Assembly: GCA_900544615.1 (NCBI GenBank)
Contig: UQVS01000006.1
Coordinates: forward strand, 50,881-114,880
Length of the DNA stretch: 64,000 nucleotides
Origin: an uncultured Oscillibacter sp.
Lineage (GTDB): Bacteria; Bacillota; Clostridia; Oscillospirales; Oscillospiraceae
Direction of reading: 5' to 3'
The notes beneath the pieces were generated by a model, which saw only the letters and a list, made by a program, of their open reading frames with translations, did no database searches and was not told the origin of the DNA. Below are positions 48,966 to 56,385 of the stretch, in pieces (position 1 is the first letter of the stretch; each line of letters starts with the position of its first letter). Made by a program: the position numbers and the translations under genes.

Positions 48966-50329
48966 TACTTCTTCACCTCGATCAGATGGCCGCTGCGCTC
49001 CATGGCCTCGATGATATGATCCACCTGCTTTTCACATTCCTCCGGGCTGCCGGCCTCCGCCATGACCCGCAGGACCGGCTCCGTGCCGCTCTTCCGCAGC
49101 AGCACCCGGCCGGAATCCCCCAGATCGGCGGTACACTCGTCCACAGCGGCCTGCACGGCAGCGTCTGCCAGCGTGCCGTCCTTATCGTCCACCCGGACGT
49201 TCTTCAGCACCTGGGGATACATGGATACGCCGGACGCCAGCACGCTCAGGGGCAGCTGGGTGTCGATCATCACCTGCATGAGCATCAGCGCGGTAATCAG
49301 ACCATCGCCGGTGTGGGCGTACTTGCGGAAGATGATATGGCCGGACTGCTCGCCGCCCAGCACAAAGTCGTTCTCCTTCATATTTTCGTAGACATACCGA
49401 TCGCCTACGGCGGTCTTTTCATAGAGGATGCCCGCCTTGTCCAGCGCTTTGTACAATCCGAAATTGCTCATGACCGTGGTAACAACGGTGTCGCCGGGGA
49501 GCTGGCCACGCTCCTTGAAGTATTTGGCACAGATATACATGATCTTGTCGCCGTTGAGCACCTGTCCCCGTTCGTCCACGGCAAGGCACCGGTCGGCGTC
49601 GCCGTCAAAGGCAAAGCCAACATCCAGATGATGCTCCCGGACATAAAGCTGAAGCCCCTCGATATGGGTGGAGCCGCAGCCCATGTTGATATTCACGCCG
49701 TCAGGCTGGTCGTTGATCACATAGGTCTTGGCGCCCAGCGCGTCAAACACGGCCCGGCCAATCATCCAGGAGCTGCCGTTGGCGCAGTCCAGCCCCACCT
49801 TGTGCTTTTCAAAGGACCGGGAGGGCAGGCTGGTCAGGTAGCCGATGTAGCGGTTGCGGCCGGAATAGAAATCAATGGTCTTGCCGATCTTTCCCTCAGT
49901 TGCCCAGGGAAGATACGCGGGATCGCCGTCAATGAACGCTTCCAGCTCCGCCTGAAGGGCGTCGTCCATCTTCTCCCCCACGCCGTTCATCAGCTTGATG
50001 CCGTTGTCATAGAACGGGTTATGGCTGGCGGAGATCATCACGCCGCAGTCGAAGTTTTCCGTCCGGGTGATGTAGCTGACGCAGGGCGTGGTGGTCACGT
50101 GCAGCAGATAGGCGTCGGCCCCGGAAGCCGCAATGCCAGCCGCCAGCGCGTTTTCAAACATATAAGAGGACCGCCGGGTGTCCTTGCCGATCACAATGCG
50201 GGCGGAATCCTCCGTATGCTGCCGGCTGTAATACCAGCCCAGAAAACGGCCTACCTGAAAGGCGTGCTCCGCCGTCAGGTCCACACCGGCCTTGCCCCGG
50301 AATCCGTCTGTACCAAAATATTTACCCAT
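48965..50329 (-). CDS. glmM: Phosphoglucosamine mutase
   Basis: A 454-residue phosphohexomutase converting glucosamine-6-phosphate to glucosamine-1-phosphate. It begins MGKYFGTDGFRG; the phosphoserine loop is MISASHNP (Ser near residue 100), the metal loop FDGDADRCLAVD near residue 243, and the phosphate-binding loop RKSGTEPVLRVM near residue 408. Length is typical. It heads the glmM-acetyltransferase-(ribozyme)glmS group behind its own promoter. Confidence 0.97.
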   Translation of the reverse strand: MGKYFGTDGFRGKAGVDLTAEHAFQVGRFLGWYYSRQHTEDSARIVIGKDTRRSSYMFENALAAGIAASGADAYLLHVTTTPCVSYITRTENFDCGVMISASHNPFYDNGIKLMNGVGEKMDDALQAELEAFIDGDPAYLPWATEGKIGKTIDFYSGRNRYIGYLTSLPSRSFEKHKVGLDCANGSSWMIGRAVFDALGAKTYVINDQPDGVNINMGCGSTHIEGLQLYVREHHLDVGFAFDGDADRCLAVDERGQVLNGDKIMYICAKYFKERGQLPGDTVVTTVMSNFGLYKALDKAGILYEKTAVGDRYVYENMKENDFVLGGEQSGHIIFRKYAHTGDGLITALMLMQVMIDTQLPLSVLASGVSMYPQVLKNVRVDDKDGTLADAAVQAAVDECTADLGDSGRVLLRKSGTEPVLRVMAEAGSPEECEKQVDHIIEAMERSGHLIEVKK

Positions 50330-50373
50330 CAGAACAATCTGCTCCTTTGAACTGTCATATTGAAATCTTTCCT

Positions 50374-50402
50374 ATCATATCTGCTTTCCACTGCAAATAC
50401 AA
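50374..50402 (-). promoter_or_regulatory. glmM promoter
   Basis: Minus-strand TTGTAT (50402-50397) and TATGAT (50379-50374), spacer 17 bp. Confidence 0.65.
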
Positions 50403-50497
50403 GAGGGAAAATGTAAATTTTCACGGCTGCGTCCCGCCCTGCGCCGCATAATTTCACAAAGGCTGCCCATACTGGAAGAAAAAGGGGGGCTACGGAC

Positions 50498-51175
50498 ATG
50501 ATCACCGCGCTGTGCCGCACCGTCATTCTCTACTTTCTCATCATGATCGGGCTGCGGCTCATGGGCAAGCGGCAGATCGGCGAGCTGGAACCCAGCGAAC
50601 TGGTGCTGACCATGATGATCTCGGATCTGGCTACGGTACCCATGCAGGATTTCGGCATCCCGCTGCTGGCGGGAGTCATCCCCATCCTGACGCTGCTCTC
50701 CCTTTCCCTGTTGCTGAGCCAGCTGTCCCTGCTGAGTCTGCGGTTCCGGGAGGTGATGTGCGGCACGCCGGCCATTCTGATCCGCAACGGCGAAGTACAG
50801 CAGGACGCCATGCGGGAAAACCGCTACACGCTGGACGAGCTGCTGGAGCAGCTCCGGGGGCAGGGCTGCACCTCCATCGAAGAGGTGCAGTACGCCGTGC
50901 TGGAAAATTCCGGCCAGCTGTCCGTACTGCCGTGGGCGCGGCAGAAGCCGCCCACCGCGGCGGATCTTGGCATATCGCCGGAAAACAGCACGCTGCCCAC
51001 CGTCCTCATCAACGACGGCCGGGTGCTGCGGAAAAACCTCCGATGCTGCGGCCGGGATGAGAACTGGCTGCATGGAATTCTGAAGCAGGAACACCGCACC
51101 GCCGGAGAGATCTTCCTTCTGACGGTGGACGAGGCCGGAAAGACCCTGTGTATCCCCAAGGAGGTACAATCATGA
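50498..51175 (+). CDS. DUF421 (YetF-type) membrane protein
   Basis: A 225-residue DUF421 protein: three N-terminal membrane helices including VILYFLIMIGLRLMGKRQIG and LEPSELVLTMMISDLATVPM, then the cytoplasmic YetF domain with NRYTLDELLEQLRGQG and VQYAVLENSGQLSVLP. It keeps the classical KRQIGEL-EPSEL motif that the 23.9-kb paralogue has changed. GGGGGG precedes the ATG. It overlaps the DUF4363 gene by four bases, a pairing common in spore-forming Clostridia. Confidence 0.92.
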   Translation: MITALCRTVILYFLIMIGLRLMGKRQIGELEPSELVLTMMISDLATVPMQDFGIPLLAGVIPILTLLSLSLLLSQLSLLSLRFREVMCGTPAILIRNGEVQQDAMRENRYTLDELLEQLRGQGCTSIEEVQYAVLENSGQLSVLPWARQKPPTAADLGISPENSTLPTVLINDGRVLRKNLRCCGRDENWLHGILKQEHRTAGEIFLLTVDEAGKTLCIPKEVQS

Positions 51176-51555
51176 AACGCACGCTCGCTCTCCCACTCTG
51201 CGTGTTGGCAGCGCTGCTGGCGTTTTCCCTGTGGAACATCCATCATATGGACGTCGAAACGGACCGCTGGCGCGCCCAGCTTCAAGCGGCGGACCGGCTG
51301 GCTCTCTCCGGCGAGTGGGCCGAAACTCTGGATGCCCTCTGGGAGAGCTACGACGACTGGTCTCACTGCCAGACCTACCTCCATATCGTCTCTCACCATG
51401 ACGCGGTGGACGATGCGGAGGCCATGTACCGCCGGGCCATCGCCTTTGCGGAAACGGAGGAGATCACGGAATTTCACGCAGAGCTGTCCGACCTTCAGGA
51501 TCAGCTGCGGCTCATTGCAGAGATGGAAGCGCTGAATATTCGGAATGTGCTGTAA
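51172..51555 (+). CDS. DUF4363 membrane-anchored protein
   Basis: A 127-residue protein with an N-terminal signal anchor (LALPLCVLAALLAFSLWNI) and an extracytoplasmic helical domain rich in Trp and acidic residues, the DUF4363 layout. ATG 51172 overlaps the DUF421 stop as ATGA and has AAGGAGG upstream. The pair is probably translationally coupled and may act together at the membrane. Function unknown. Confidence 0.88.
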   Translation: MKRTLALPLCVLAALLAFSLWNIHHMDVETDRWRAQLQAADRLALSGEWAETLDALWESYDDWSHCQTYLHIVSHHDAVDDAEAMYRRAIAFAETEEITEFHAELSDLQDQLRLIAEMEALNIRNVL

Positions 51556-51561
51556 AAAGGC

Positions 51562-51807
51562 TCATTTCATGAGGTGGGAATAATCTGCTACGATCATTTT
51601 GCAGTCAGCACACCAAAACGCAGCAGGCCATCCGCTGATGTCCCAACCGCCATATTCGTCGGGCGGCAATAGAGTCGCGTTCTTTTTCTTCAAGATTCTA
51701 TCGCTTAACAATTTGGGAACCGATTCTCCTTGCGGAAGAAAATAGTTGTATCCTCTGCCGCCTAAAATTCCCGGAGACATTTCTTTTTGGCATTTAGGGC
51801 AAAGCAT
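51562..51807 (-). CDS. Small zinc-ribbon protein (PF20097-like)
   Basis: An 81-residue protein with CPKCQKEM at its start and CADCKM near the end, the two zinc knuckles, separated by a Gly/aromatic middle. It fits the small family I know as PF20097/DUF6487. I start at 51807 with AGGGG upstream; sixteen extra codons upstream overlap the preceding gene. The DNA is more AT-rich than the neighbours. Convergent with DUF4363 with only 6 bp between stops. Confidence 0.72.
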   Translation of the reverse strand: MLCPKCQKEMSPGILGGRGYNYFLPQGESVPKLLSDRILKKKNATLLPPDEYGGWDISGWPAAFWCADCKMIVADYSHLMK

Positions 51808-51821
51808 TTTCGAATTCACCC

Positions 51822-52148
51822 CTATACAATCTCGTCTATTTGCTTTTTCAAGCATTCTTGAATGCAGGATACAATCAGCATTACGCTAACACACCAAAAT
51901 ATACCAAACAAGCCAATATTTGTTGAATTTGATATAGAAGCAATGGCAAACTTTATGTTGAGCCAATTTGCAAATATACTGCGAATTAAAAATACAAAGC
52001 CTATCAGCATGGTTATGACATGGAGGACGAACTTTTTACAAGCACTTTTCTTGTTCTTGAGCAGAACACATCCAACAATCAGTTCAAAGCTGCTTACAAC
52101 CAATACTCCACCAATAAACAGGGGGATAACTTCTGCTTCAAATGACAT
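51822..52148 (-). CDS. Unrecognised AT-rich membrane protein
   Basis: A 108-residue protein with three hydrophobic helices (about residues 7-30, 40-60, 80-97) and few charged residues. AGGAGG precedes the ATG. Codon use is visibly AT-rich, unlike the surrounding GC-rich genes, which suggests recent gain with the zinc-ribbon gene 14 bp downstream. No family recognised. Confidence 0.68.
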   Translation of the reverse strand: MSFEAEVIPLFIGGVLVVSSFELIVGCVLLKNKKSACKKFVLHVITMLIGFVFLIRSIFANWLNIKFAIASISNSTNIGLFGIFWCVSVMLIVSCIQECLKKQIDEIV

Positions 52149-52191
52149 CGTAAAACCTCCTTCAGATGACGATTTTTCATGTTCTCACATC

Positions 52192-52208
52192 TTTAAGACA
52201 GTCTTAAA
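52192..52208. promoter_or_regulatory. 17-bp perfect palindrome
   Basis: TTTAAGAC-A-GTCTTAAA, 44 bp before the 52148 start. Probably an operator of the AT-rich gene pair. Confidence 0.4.
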
Positions 52209-52257
52209 AATCAACCAGCAGCTTGGCCAACAGTCTCAGTTTTGAAAGGAAGCTTCG

Positions 52258-52713
52258 TTATTTCTCCGCCAGAAGCTTGTTCAGCTCCGCCATGAACGTA
52301 TCGATGTCCTTGAACTGGCGGTAAACGGAAGCGAAGCGCACATAGGCCACCTGATCCACCTTCCGCAGACGCTCCATCACCTTCTCGCCGATGACCTCGG
52401 TGCGGATCTCCCGCTCCATGGAATTCTGAAGCTCCTGCTCGATCTCGTCGGCAATGCGCTCCAGCTCGGCAAGCGCCACGGGCCGCTTCTCGCAGGCCCG
52501 GATCATGCCCCGCAGGACCTTCTGACGGTCAAAGCTCTGGCGGCTGCCGTCCTTCTTGATGACCACGATCGGCAGACTCTCCACCGTCTCATAGGTGGTA
52601 AAACGCCGGGCGCAGGACAGGCACTCGCGGCGGCGGCGGATGCTGGCATTTTCGTCGGCAGGGCGGGAATCGATGACCTTGCTTTCGGGGTGACCGCAAT
52701 AGGGACATTTCAT
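52258..52713 (-). CDS. nrdR: Transcriptional repressor NrdR
   Basis: A 151-residue repressor of ribonucleotide reductase genes. A four-Cys zinc ribbon (MKCPYCGHPESKVIDSRP and CLSCARRFTTYE) is followed by the ATP-cone domain starting IVVIKKDGSRQSFDRQKVL that senses dATP/ATP. AGGAGG precedes the ATG. No nrd gene is in the window. A perfect inverted repeat with extended -10 elements lies about 75 bp upstream. Confidence 0.97.
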   Translation of the reverse strand: MKCPYCGHPESKVIDSRPADENASIRRRRECLSCARRFTTYETVESLPIVVIKKDGSRQSFDRQKVLRGMIRACEKRPVALAELERIADEIEQELQNSMEREIRTEVIGEKVMERLRKVDQVAYVRFASVYRQFKDIDTFMAELNKLLAEK

Positions 52714-52788
52714 AAGCGTGACCTCCTGATGGATCTCTGAAAATCAGAGATCCGATTCCTTCGTGAAAAAGCACACGATACTGGGGTC

Positions 52789-52821
52789 AGTATACCATAT
52801 TTCATGCAGATATGGTATACT
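52789..52821. promoter_or_regulatory. 12+12 perfect inverted repeat with outward -10 elements
   Basis: AGTATACCATAT (52789-52800) and its complement (52810-52821), nine-base centre. Each arm read outward is TATGGTATACT, a TGn extended -10. The minus-facing copy is well placed for nrdR. A T-run on the plus side would also allow a terminator. Confidence 0.55.
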
Positions 52822-52835
52822 TTTTTTGATTTTTC

Positions 52836-53345
52836 TCAGAAAACCGGCCATTCCCGGCTGTTGAACCGAAACACCCAGACATCCCGGTTTTTCACCTGCC
52901 GGGGCTGTGCGAAGCAGAACATGGCTTCCAGCGGAAACGGGCGGGAATCGTCTCTCGGAACCGCTATGAGACAGCCGTTTTCCGTCCGGCAGGTCAGGAC
53001 TCCGGGCACGGCTCCCAGCCGGCGGCGGAGATAGGGGCTTTGCAGCGTCTCTTTTTTCAGCGGCTCCCAATGCTCCCGTTCCTCACCCAAGGCGCGCATC
53101 TCTCCCCTGAGGAGGACGCCCAGCGGGGCTGTCAGCCGTTGGGAAAACCGGCGGGTGATATGCAGGCGGTCTCCCTCCGGCTCCAGTACGCCGATGCGGA
53201 GGCTGCCTGTCTCCCCCACCGCCCAGGCGCACCACAGGCCTTCCCGCTTTGCACAGGAAACGTCAAAAACCGTGTACAGGGATTCCCCGGAAACCGTCAG
53301 CTCCCCTGCCGCCTGTTTCCCTTCCAGCACCGGGTACTTGTCCAT
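52836..53345 (-). CDS. Unrecognised cytoplasmic protein
   Basis: A 169-residue protein starting MDKYPVLEGKQAAGELTVSG. It looks like an all-beta cytoplasmic protein with a repeated pattern of short strands; no family recognised. GGGAGG lies before the ATG at 53345; a GTG-type extension upstream is unlikely because it crosses the terminator of the preceding gene. It follows the secreted-protein gene at 53414 on the same strand. Confidence 0.65.
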   Translation of the reverse strand: MDKYPVLEGKQAAGELTVSGESLYTVFDVSCAKREGLWCAWAVGETGSLRIGVLEPEGDRLHITRRFSQRLTAPLGVLLRGEMRALGEEREHWEPLKKETLQSPYLRRRLGAVPGVLTCRTENGCLIAVPRDDSRPFPLEAMFCFAQPRQVKNRDVWVFRFNSREWPVF

Positions 53346-53360
53346 GAGCCGCCACCTCCC

Positions 53361-53394
53361 GAAAAAAATCCGCCTGCACAACTCTATGTGCAGG
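53361..53394 (-). terminator. Terminator of the 53414 gene
   Basis: CCTGCACA (53373-53380) with TGTGCAGG (53387-53394), then seven T on the minus strand, directly before the ribosome site of the next gene. Confidence 0.78.
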
Positions 53395-53413
53395 CAGATT
53401 GAAATATGTCGGC

Positions 53414-53911
53414 TCAGGCAACGGTGTAGCTTCCCCGCACCAGCAGCTTGGTGGTAGCGGAACCGGCCTTGACCCCCCGGCCTTCAATGGTCATCATGTA
53501 GAGATGGTTGGTCACAAGTGCGCCGCCGTTATTCAGCGTCCCGGCGGTGGTCTCGTCAATCAGTCCGGGGCTGGACGGTGACACGCAGGAGGCCGTTCCC
53601 ACCCGCAGCATCACCTCGCAGCCGATGTCCCCGGTAAGGGTCTGCCCTTTTGAGAGGGTCACTACCTGAAATTCCACGCTGGATGCACTGCCTGTCCCAC
53701 CGCCGGACTGCTGAAGCAGCTGGCTGTTCCGGGCGGCGATCTTCTGATCGACCTTCGTCATGATCTGCCCCAGAAAGGTTTCGTTCAGATAGCTCAGCGT
53801 CACCAGCGGGTCGCTGGCAGACCCCGGCTCTACCGCCAGCGATACGCCGGTCATCGCCAGACAGCTTACCAGCAGCAGCGCCGTCAGGCGCAGAACCCAT
53901 CTGTTTTTCAT
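53414..53911 (-). CDS. Unrecognised secreted protein
   Basis: A 165-residue protein with a clear Sec signal peptide (MKNRWVLRLTALLLVSCLAM, likely cleavage after SLA near residue 26). The mature part has a helical stretch (VTLSYLNETFLGQIMTKVDQ) and a beta-rich Gly/Thr domain. GGAGG precedes the ATG. No domain recognised. It sits between mazF and a cytoplasmic unknown. Confidence 0.72.
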   Translation of the reverse strand: MKNRWVLRLTALLLVSCLAMTGVSLAVEPGSASDPLVTLSYLNETFLGQIMTKVDQKIAARNSQLLQQSGGGTGSASSVEFQVVTLSKGQTLTGDIGCEVMLRVGTASCVSPSSPGLIDETTAGTLNNGGALVTNHLYMMTIEGRGVKAGSATTKLLVRGSYTVA

Positions 53912-53978
53912 ATGTACCTCCGTTATTTCCCGCGCCCCTCCGAGGGGCGTTTCCGCCCGACGGAAGGGGTTCGCTCGA

Positions 53979-54356
53979 TTATACCAACTGATCGTGGGGC
54001 AGCCCGAAGCTCACCGCGATGGCGGTATCCACCTTCTCCATCACGCCTTCTTCCACATGGCCCATCCGCTCCCGCAGACGCTTTTTGTCCAGCGTCCGCA
54101 CCTGTTCCAGCAGGATGATGGAATTCCGGCTGAGGCCGCAGCTCTCATTCACCGGAAGGTCAATATGTGTCGGCAGCCGGGCCTTGCCCGTCTGAGAGGT
54201 GATCGCCGCTGCAATGACCGTCGGGCTGTAGCGGTTGCCGGTATCGTTCTGGATGATCAGCACCGGCCGCACGCCCCCCTGCTCGCTGCCCACCACCGGG
54301 GAGAGATCGGCATAGTAAATATCGCCGCGCTTGACACTTGTATCCACAAAGTTCAC
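53979..54356 (-). CDS. mazF: MazF/PemK-family endoribonuclease
   Basis: A 125-residue sequence-specific mRNA interferase of the EndoA/MazF family. It carries VKRGDIYYADLSPVVGSEQG, RPVLIIQNDTGNRYSPTVIA and the TSQTGKARLPTHIDL block with active-site Arg/Thr. Such genes normally follow a mazE antitoxin and alr. Here alr is upstream, but the 200-bp gap has no MazE-like frame. It begins at GTG (54356) or GTG (54347); neither ribosome site is ideal. Confidence 0.92.
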   Translation of the reverse strand: MNFVDTSVKRGDIYYADLSPVVGSEQGGVRPVLIIQNDTGNRYSPTVIAAAITSQTGKARLPTHIDLPVNESCGLSRNSIILLEQVRTLDKKRLRERMGHVEEGVMEKVDTAIAVSFGLPHDQLV

Positions 54357-54559
54357 ACTCCGCCGAAAGAAGTACCCGTCACCAGTTCGGTGAGGCCACT
54401 TTCATTCTCCCACGCAGTCCCGGAATTTATACCATCCGATGAAAATTCCGGCACTCCGCCCCGCAGTATTCTATGCTGCGGACATCCCGGCGGTGCGGAT
54501 CAAAGCCGTCATTTATGGACGCCCCTGTGCGCCGCATTGGCGGCGGCGAGCTGACCTGC

Positions 54560-55711
54560 TTACAGAAGCCGCAGGCTCCGCTCCGTCTCTCTGCCCTGCT
54601 CCATGTACAGTCTCGGCACCCGCTTGCTGACCGCGCAGGTCAGCTCGTAGGGGATCGTATCCAGAATGGCCGCCAGACGATCCACGCTCTGCGTCCGGCC
54701 GAAGATTTCCACGGTATCTCCCACCTTTACCTCCGGCAGCGCCGTCAGATCCACCATGCACATATCCATGCAGATCCGGCCCCGCAGCGGTGCCGGGCCA
54801 TCCGCCGTCTGCACCGCCATGCGGTTGGAAAGGCCCCGGAAGAAACCGTCGGCATAGCCGATGGGCAGCACGCCGATGCGGGTCTTATCCGTGGTGCGGA
54901 AGGTACGGCCGTAGCTGATGGTGGTGTCCGGGTCAAAGACCTTGATGGTGGAAATGCTGGATTTCAGACTCATGACAGGCCGCAGGCCCAGCCGCTGGGC
55001 GTCGTCCCCCACGCCGTACAAGGCAATGCCGGGACGCACCATATCCAGATACATCTCCGGGTAACGGGTCAGCGCGCCGCTGTTGGCGCAGTGGCGGATG
55101 CGGAAGGTGCGGCCTTTGGCCGCCAGCGCGTCCAGCACATGGGTAAACACGCCGAACTGCTCCCGCGTGTAGGCTTCGTACTCCGCGCCGTCCATGTCGG
55201 AAACGGCAAAATGGGTGAAAATACCCTCGGCATCCAGTCCCGGCAGGGCGCAGGACTCCGCAATGGCGTTCACGCCGCCCTCAAAATGCTCGCCCCGCAC
55301 CAGAAAGCCCAGCCGGGACATCCCGGTGTCCACTTTGATATGCACCCGCAGCGTGCCGCCGCACCTGACAGCCTCGGCGCTGTACTCCTCCGCCTTGGCT
55401 TTGGCGGACACCGCCTGCGTGATGTTGTAGGCAATGAGCTGCGGCACCATCTCCGGGGGCGTATGCCCCAGAATCAGGATGGGCATGGTGATGCCGCCGT
55501 GGCGCAGTTCCCGCGCCTCATCCAGACTGGACACCGCCAGATAGTCCGCCCCCAGCTGTTCCAGCTTCCGGGAGATCTGCACGGCACCGTGTCCATAGGC
55601 GTCCGCCTTCACCACGCCCAGATACTTCACACCGGGGCCGATCTTCTGCCGGGCCACGCGGTAATTATGTTCCAGAGCATCCAGGTCGATCTCCGCCCAG
55701 GTGCGCCGCAA
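54560..55711 (-). CDS. alr: Alanine racemase
   Basis: A 383-residue PLP enzyme making D-alanine for peptidoglycan. The aldimine lysine is in VVKADAYGHGA near residue 35; the catalytic Tyr region ISYGRTF is near residue 260; MVRPGIALYG and GYADGFFRG bind cofactor and substrate. I prefer the TTG at 55711, giving MRRTWAEIDLDALEHNY, because GGAGG lies eight bases upstream; a TTG five codons earlier is an alternative. It is followed by mazF and preceded by a lipoprotein gene, the acpS-nnr-lipoprotein-alr-mazF type of locus. Confidence 0.96.
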   Translation of the reverse strand: MRRTWAEIDLDALEHNYRVARQKIGPGVKYLGVVKADAYGHGAVQISRKLEQLGADYLAVSSLDEARELRHGGITMPILILGHTPPEMVPQLIAYNITQAVSAKAKAEEYSAEAVRCGGTLRVHIKVDTGMSRLGFLVRGEHFEGGVNAIAESCALPGLDAEGIFTHFAVSDMDGAEYEAYTREQFGVFTHVLDALAAKGRTFRIRHCANSGALTRYPEMYLDMVRPGIALYGVGDDAQRLGLRPVMSLKSSISTIKVFDPDTTISYGRTFRTTDKTRIGVLPIGYADGFFRGLSNRMAVQTADGPAPLRGRICMDMCMVDLTALPEVKVGDTVEIFGRTQSVDRLAAILDTIPYELTCAVSKRVPRLYMEQGRETERSLRLL

Positions 55712-55773
55712 AATTGTATCCTCCAAGTTGATTCACCTGTCTTATGTGGATTTGCGGGAATTCCCGCTGTTTT

Positions 55774-56370
55774 TCACGAAGTTTCCGTTATTGTATCACA
55801 AAATGCAAAGTTCGTAAACCGTACCTGCAAAATTGTTTCGCCGTCCACGGCAATCTCGCCGTAGAGGGGAGTGCCGTCTGTCTGCCGAAGCCAGACGGTG
55901 GTCACCATGTTGCCCCCGGAAGTCCCTGTCTGCTCCAGCGCCAGCCGGGTGCAGGGAACATCCTCCCACTCCTCGTCGTTTTCTTCCAGAAGCCAGCCGT
56001 TCCGCAGGGCATCCATGATCCGCACCAGCGATGCGGCGGGGCTGACGCCCTCATCGCTCAGCGTTCCGGCGTTCAGGCACAGGTCGCCGTATTCCAGCGT
56101 CCAGCCGTCCTCCCGGAGCGCAGCCCGGACGCCTGCCAGTTCCAACGGCTCCAGCACCTCCACAGTGCTCTCTCCCCCCGGCGCATACGTGCCGCGGAGG
56201 GTGGCAGACCATTCCAGCCCGGATTGATCGCAGCTGACCGCCGCCGTCATTTCACAGCCGGTCATATCCTGATAGGCGGCTCTGAGATCCGCTTTCTTTT
56301 CTTCTTGCCCCCCGCAGCTGCACAGCAGCAGGCACAGGGCTATCATCGGTACACATTTTCCAACGCGCAC
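55774..56370 (-). CDS. Lipoprotein, possibly LolA-like (YdcC position)
   Basis: A 198-residue lipoprotein: signal MRVGKCVPMIALCLLLC with lipobox LLCSC, so Cys19 should be lipidated. The mature part alternates strands in the manner of LolA-fold proteins. In Bacillus the equivalent gene between acpS/nnr and alr is ydcC, a sporulation-linked LolA-like lipoprotein; homology here rests on position and general appearance. GTG start with GGAGG upstream; it lies 15 bp after nnr. Confidence 0.75.
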   Translation of the reverse strand: MRVGKCVPMIALCLLLCSCGGQEEKKADLRAAYQDMTGCEMTAAVSCDQSGLEWSATLRGTYAPGGESTVEVLEPLELAGVRAALREDGWTLEYGDLCLNAGTLSDEGVSPAASLVRIMDALRNGWLLEENDEEWEDVPCTRLALEQTGTSGGNMVTTVWLRQTDGTPLYGEIAVDGETILQVRFTNFAFCDTITETS

Positions 56371-56385
56371 CCTGCTTCCTCCATT

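Noticed and set aside
54357..54559. 36-codon minus frame as a MazE antitoxin
   Set aside because: No AbrB-like or MazE motif and no ribosome site.
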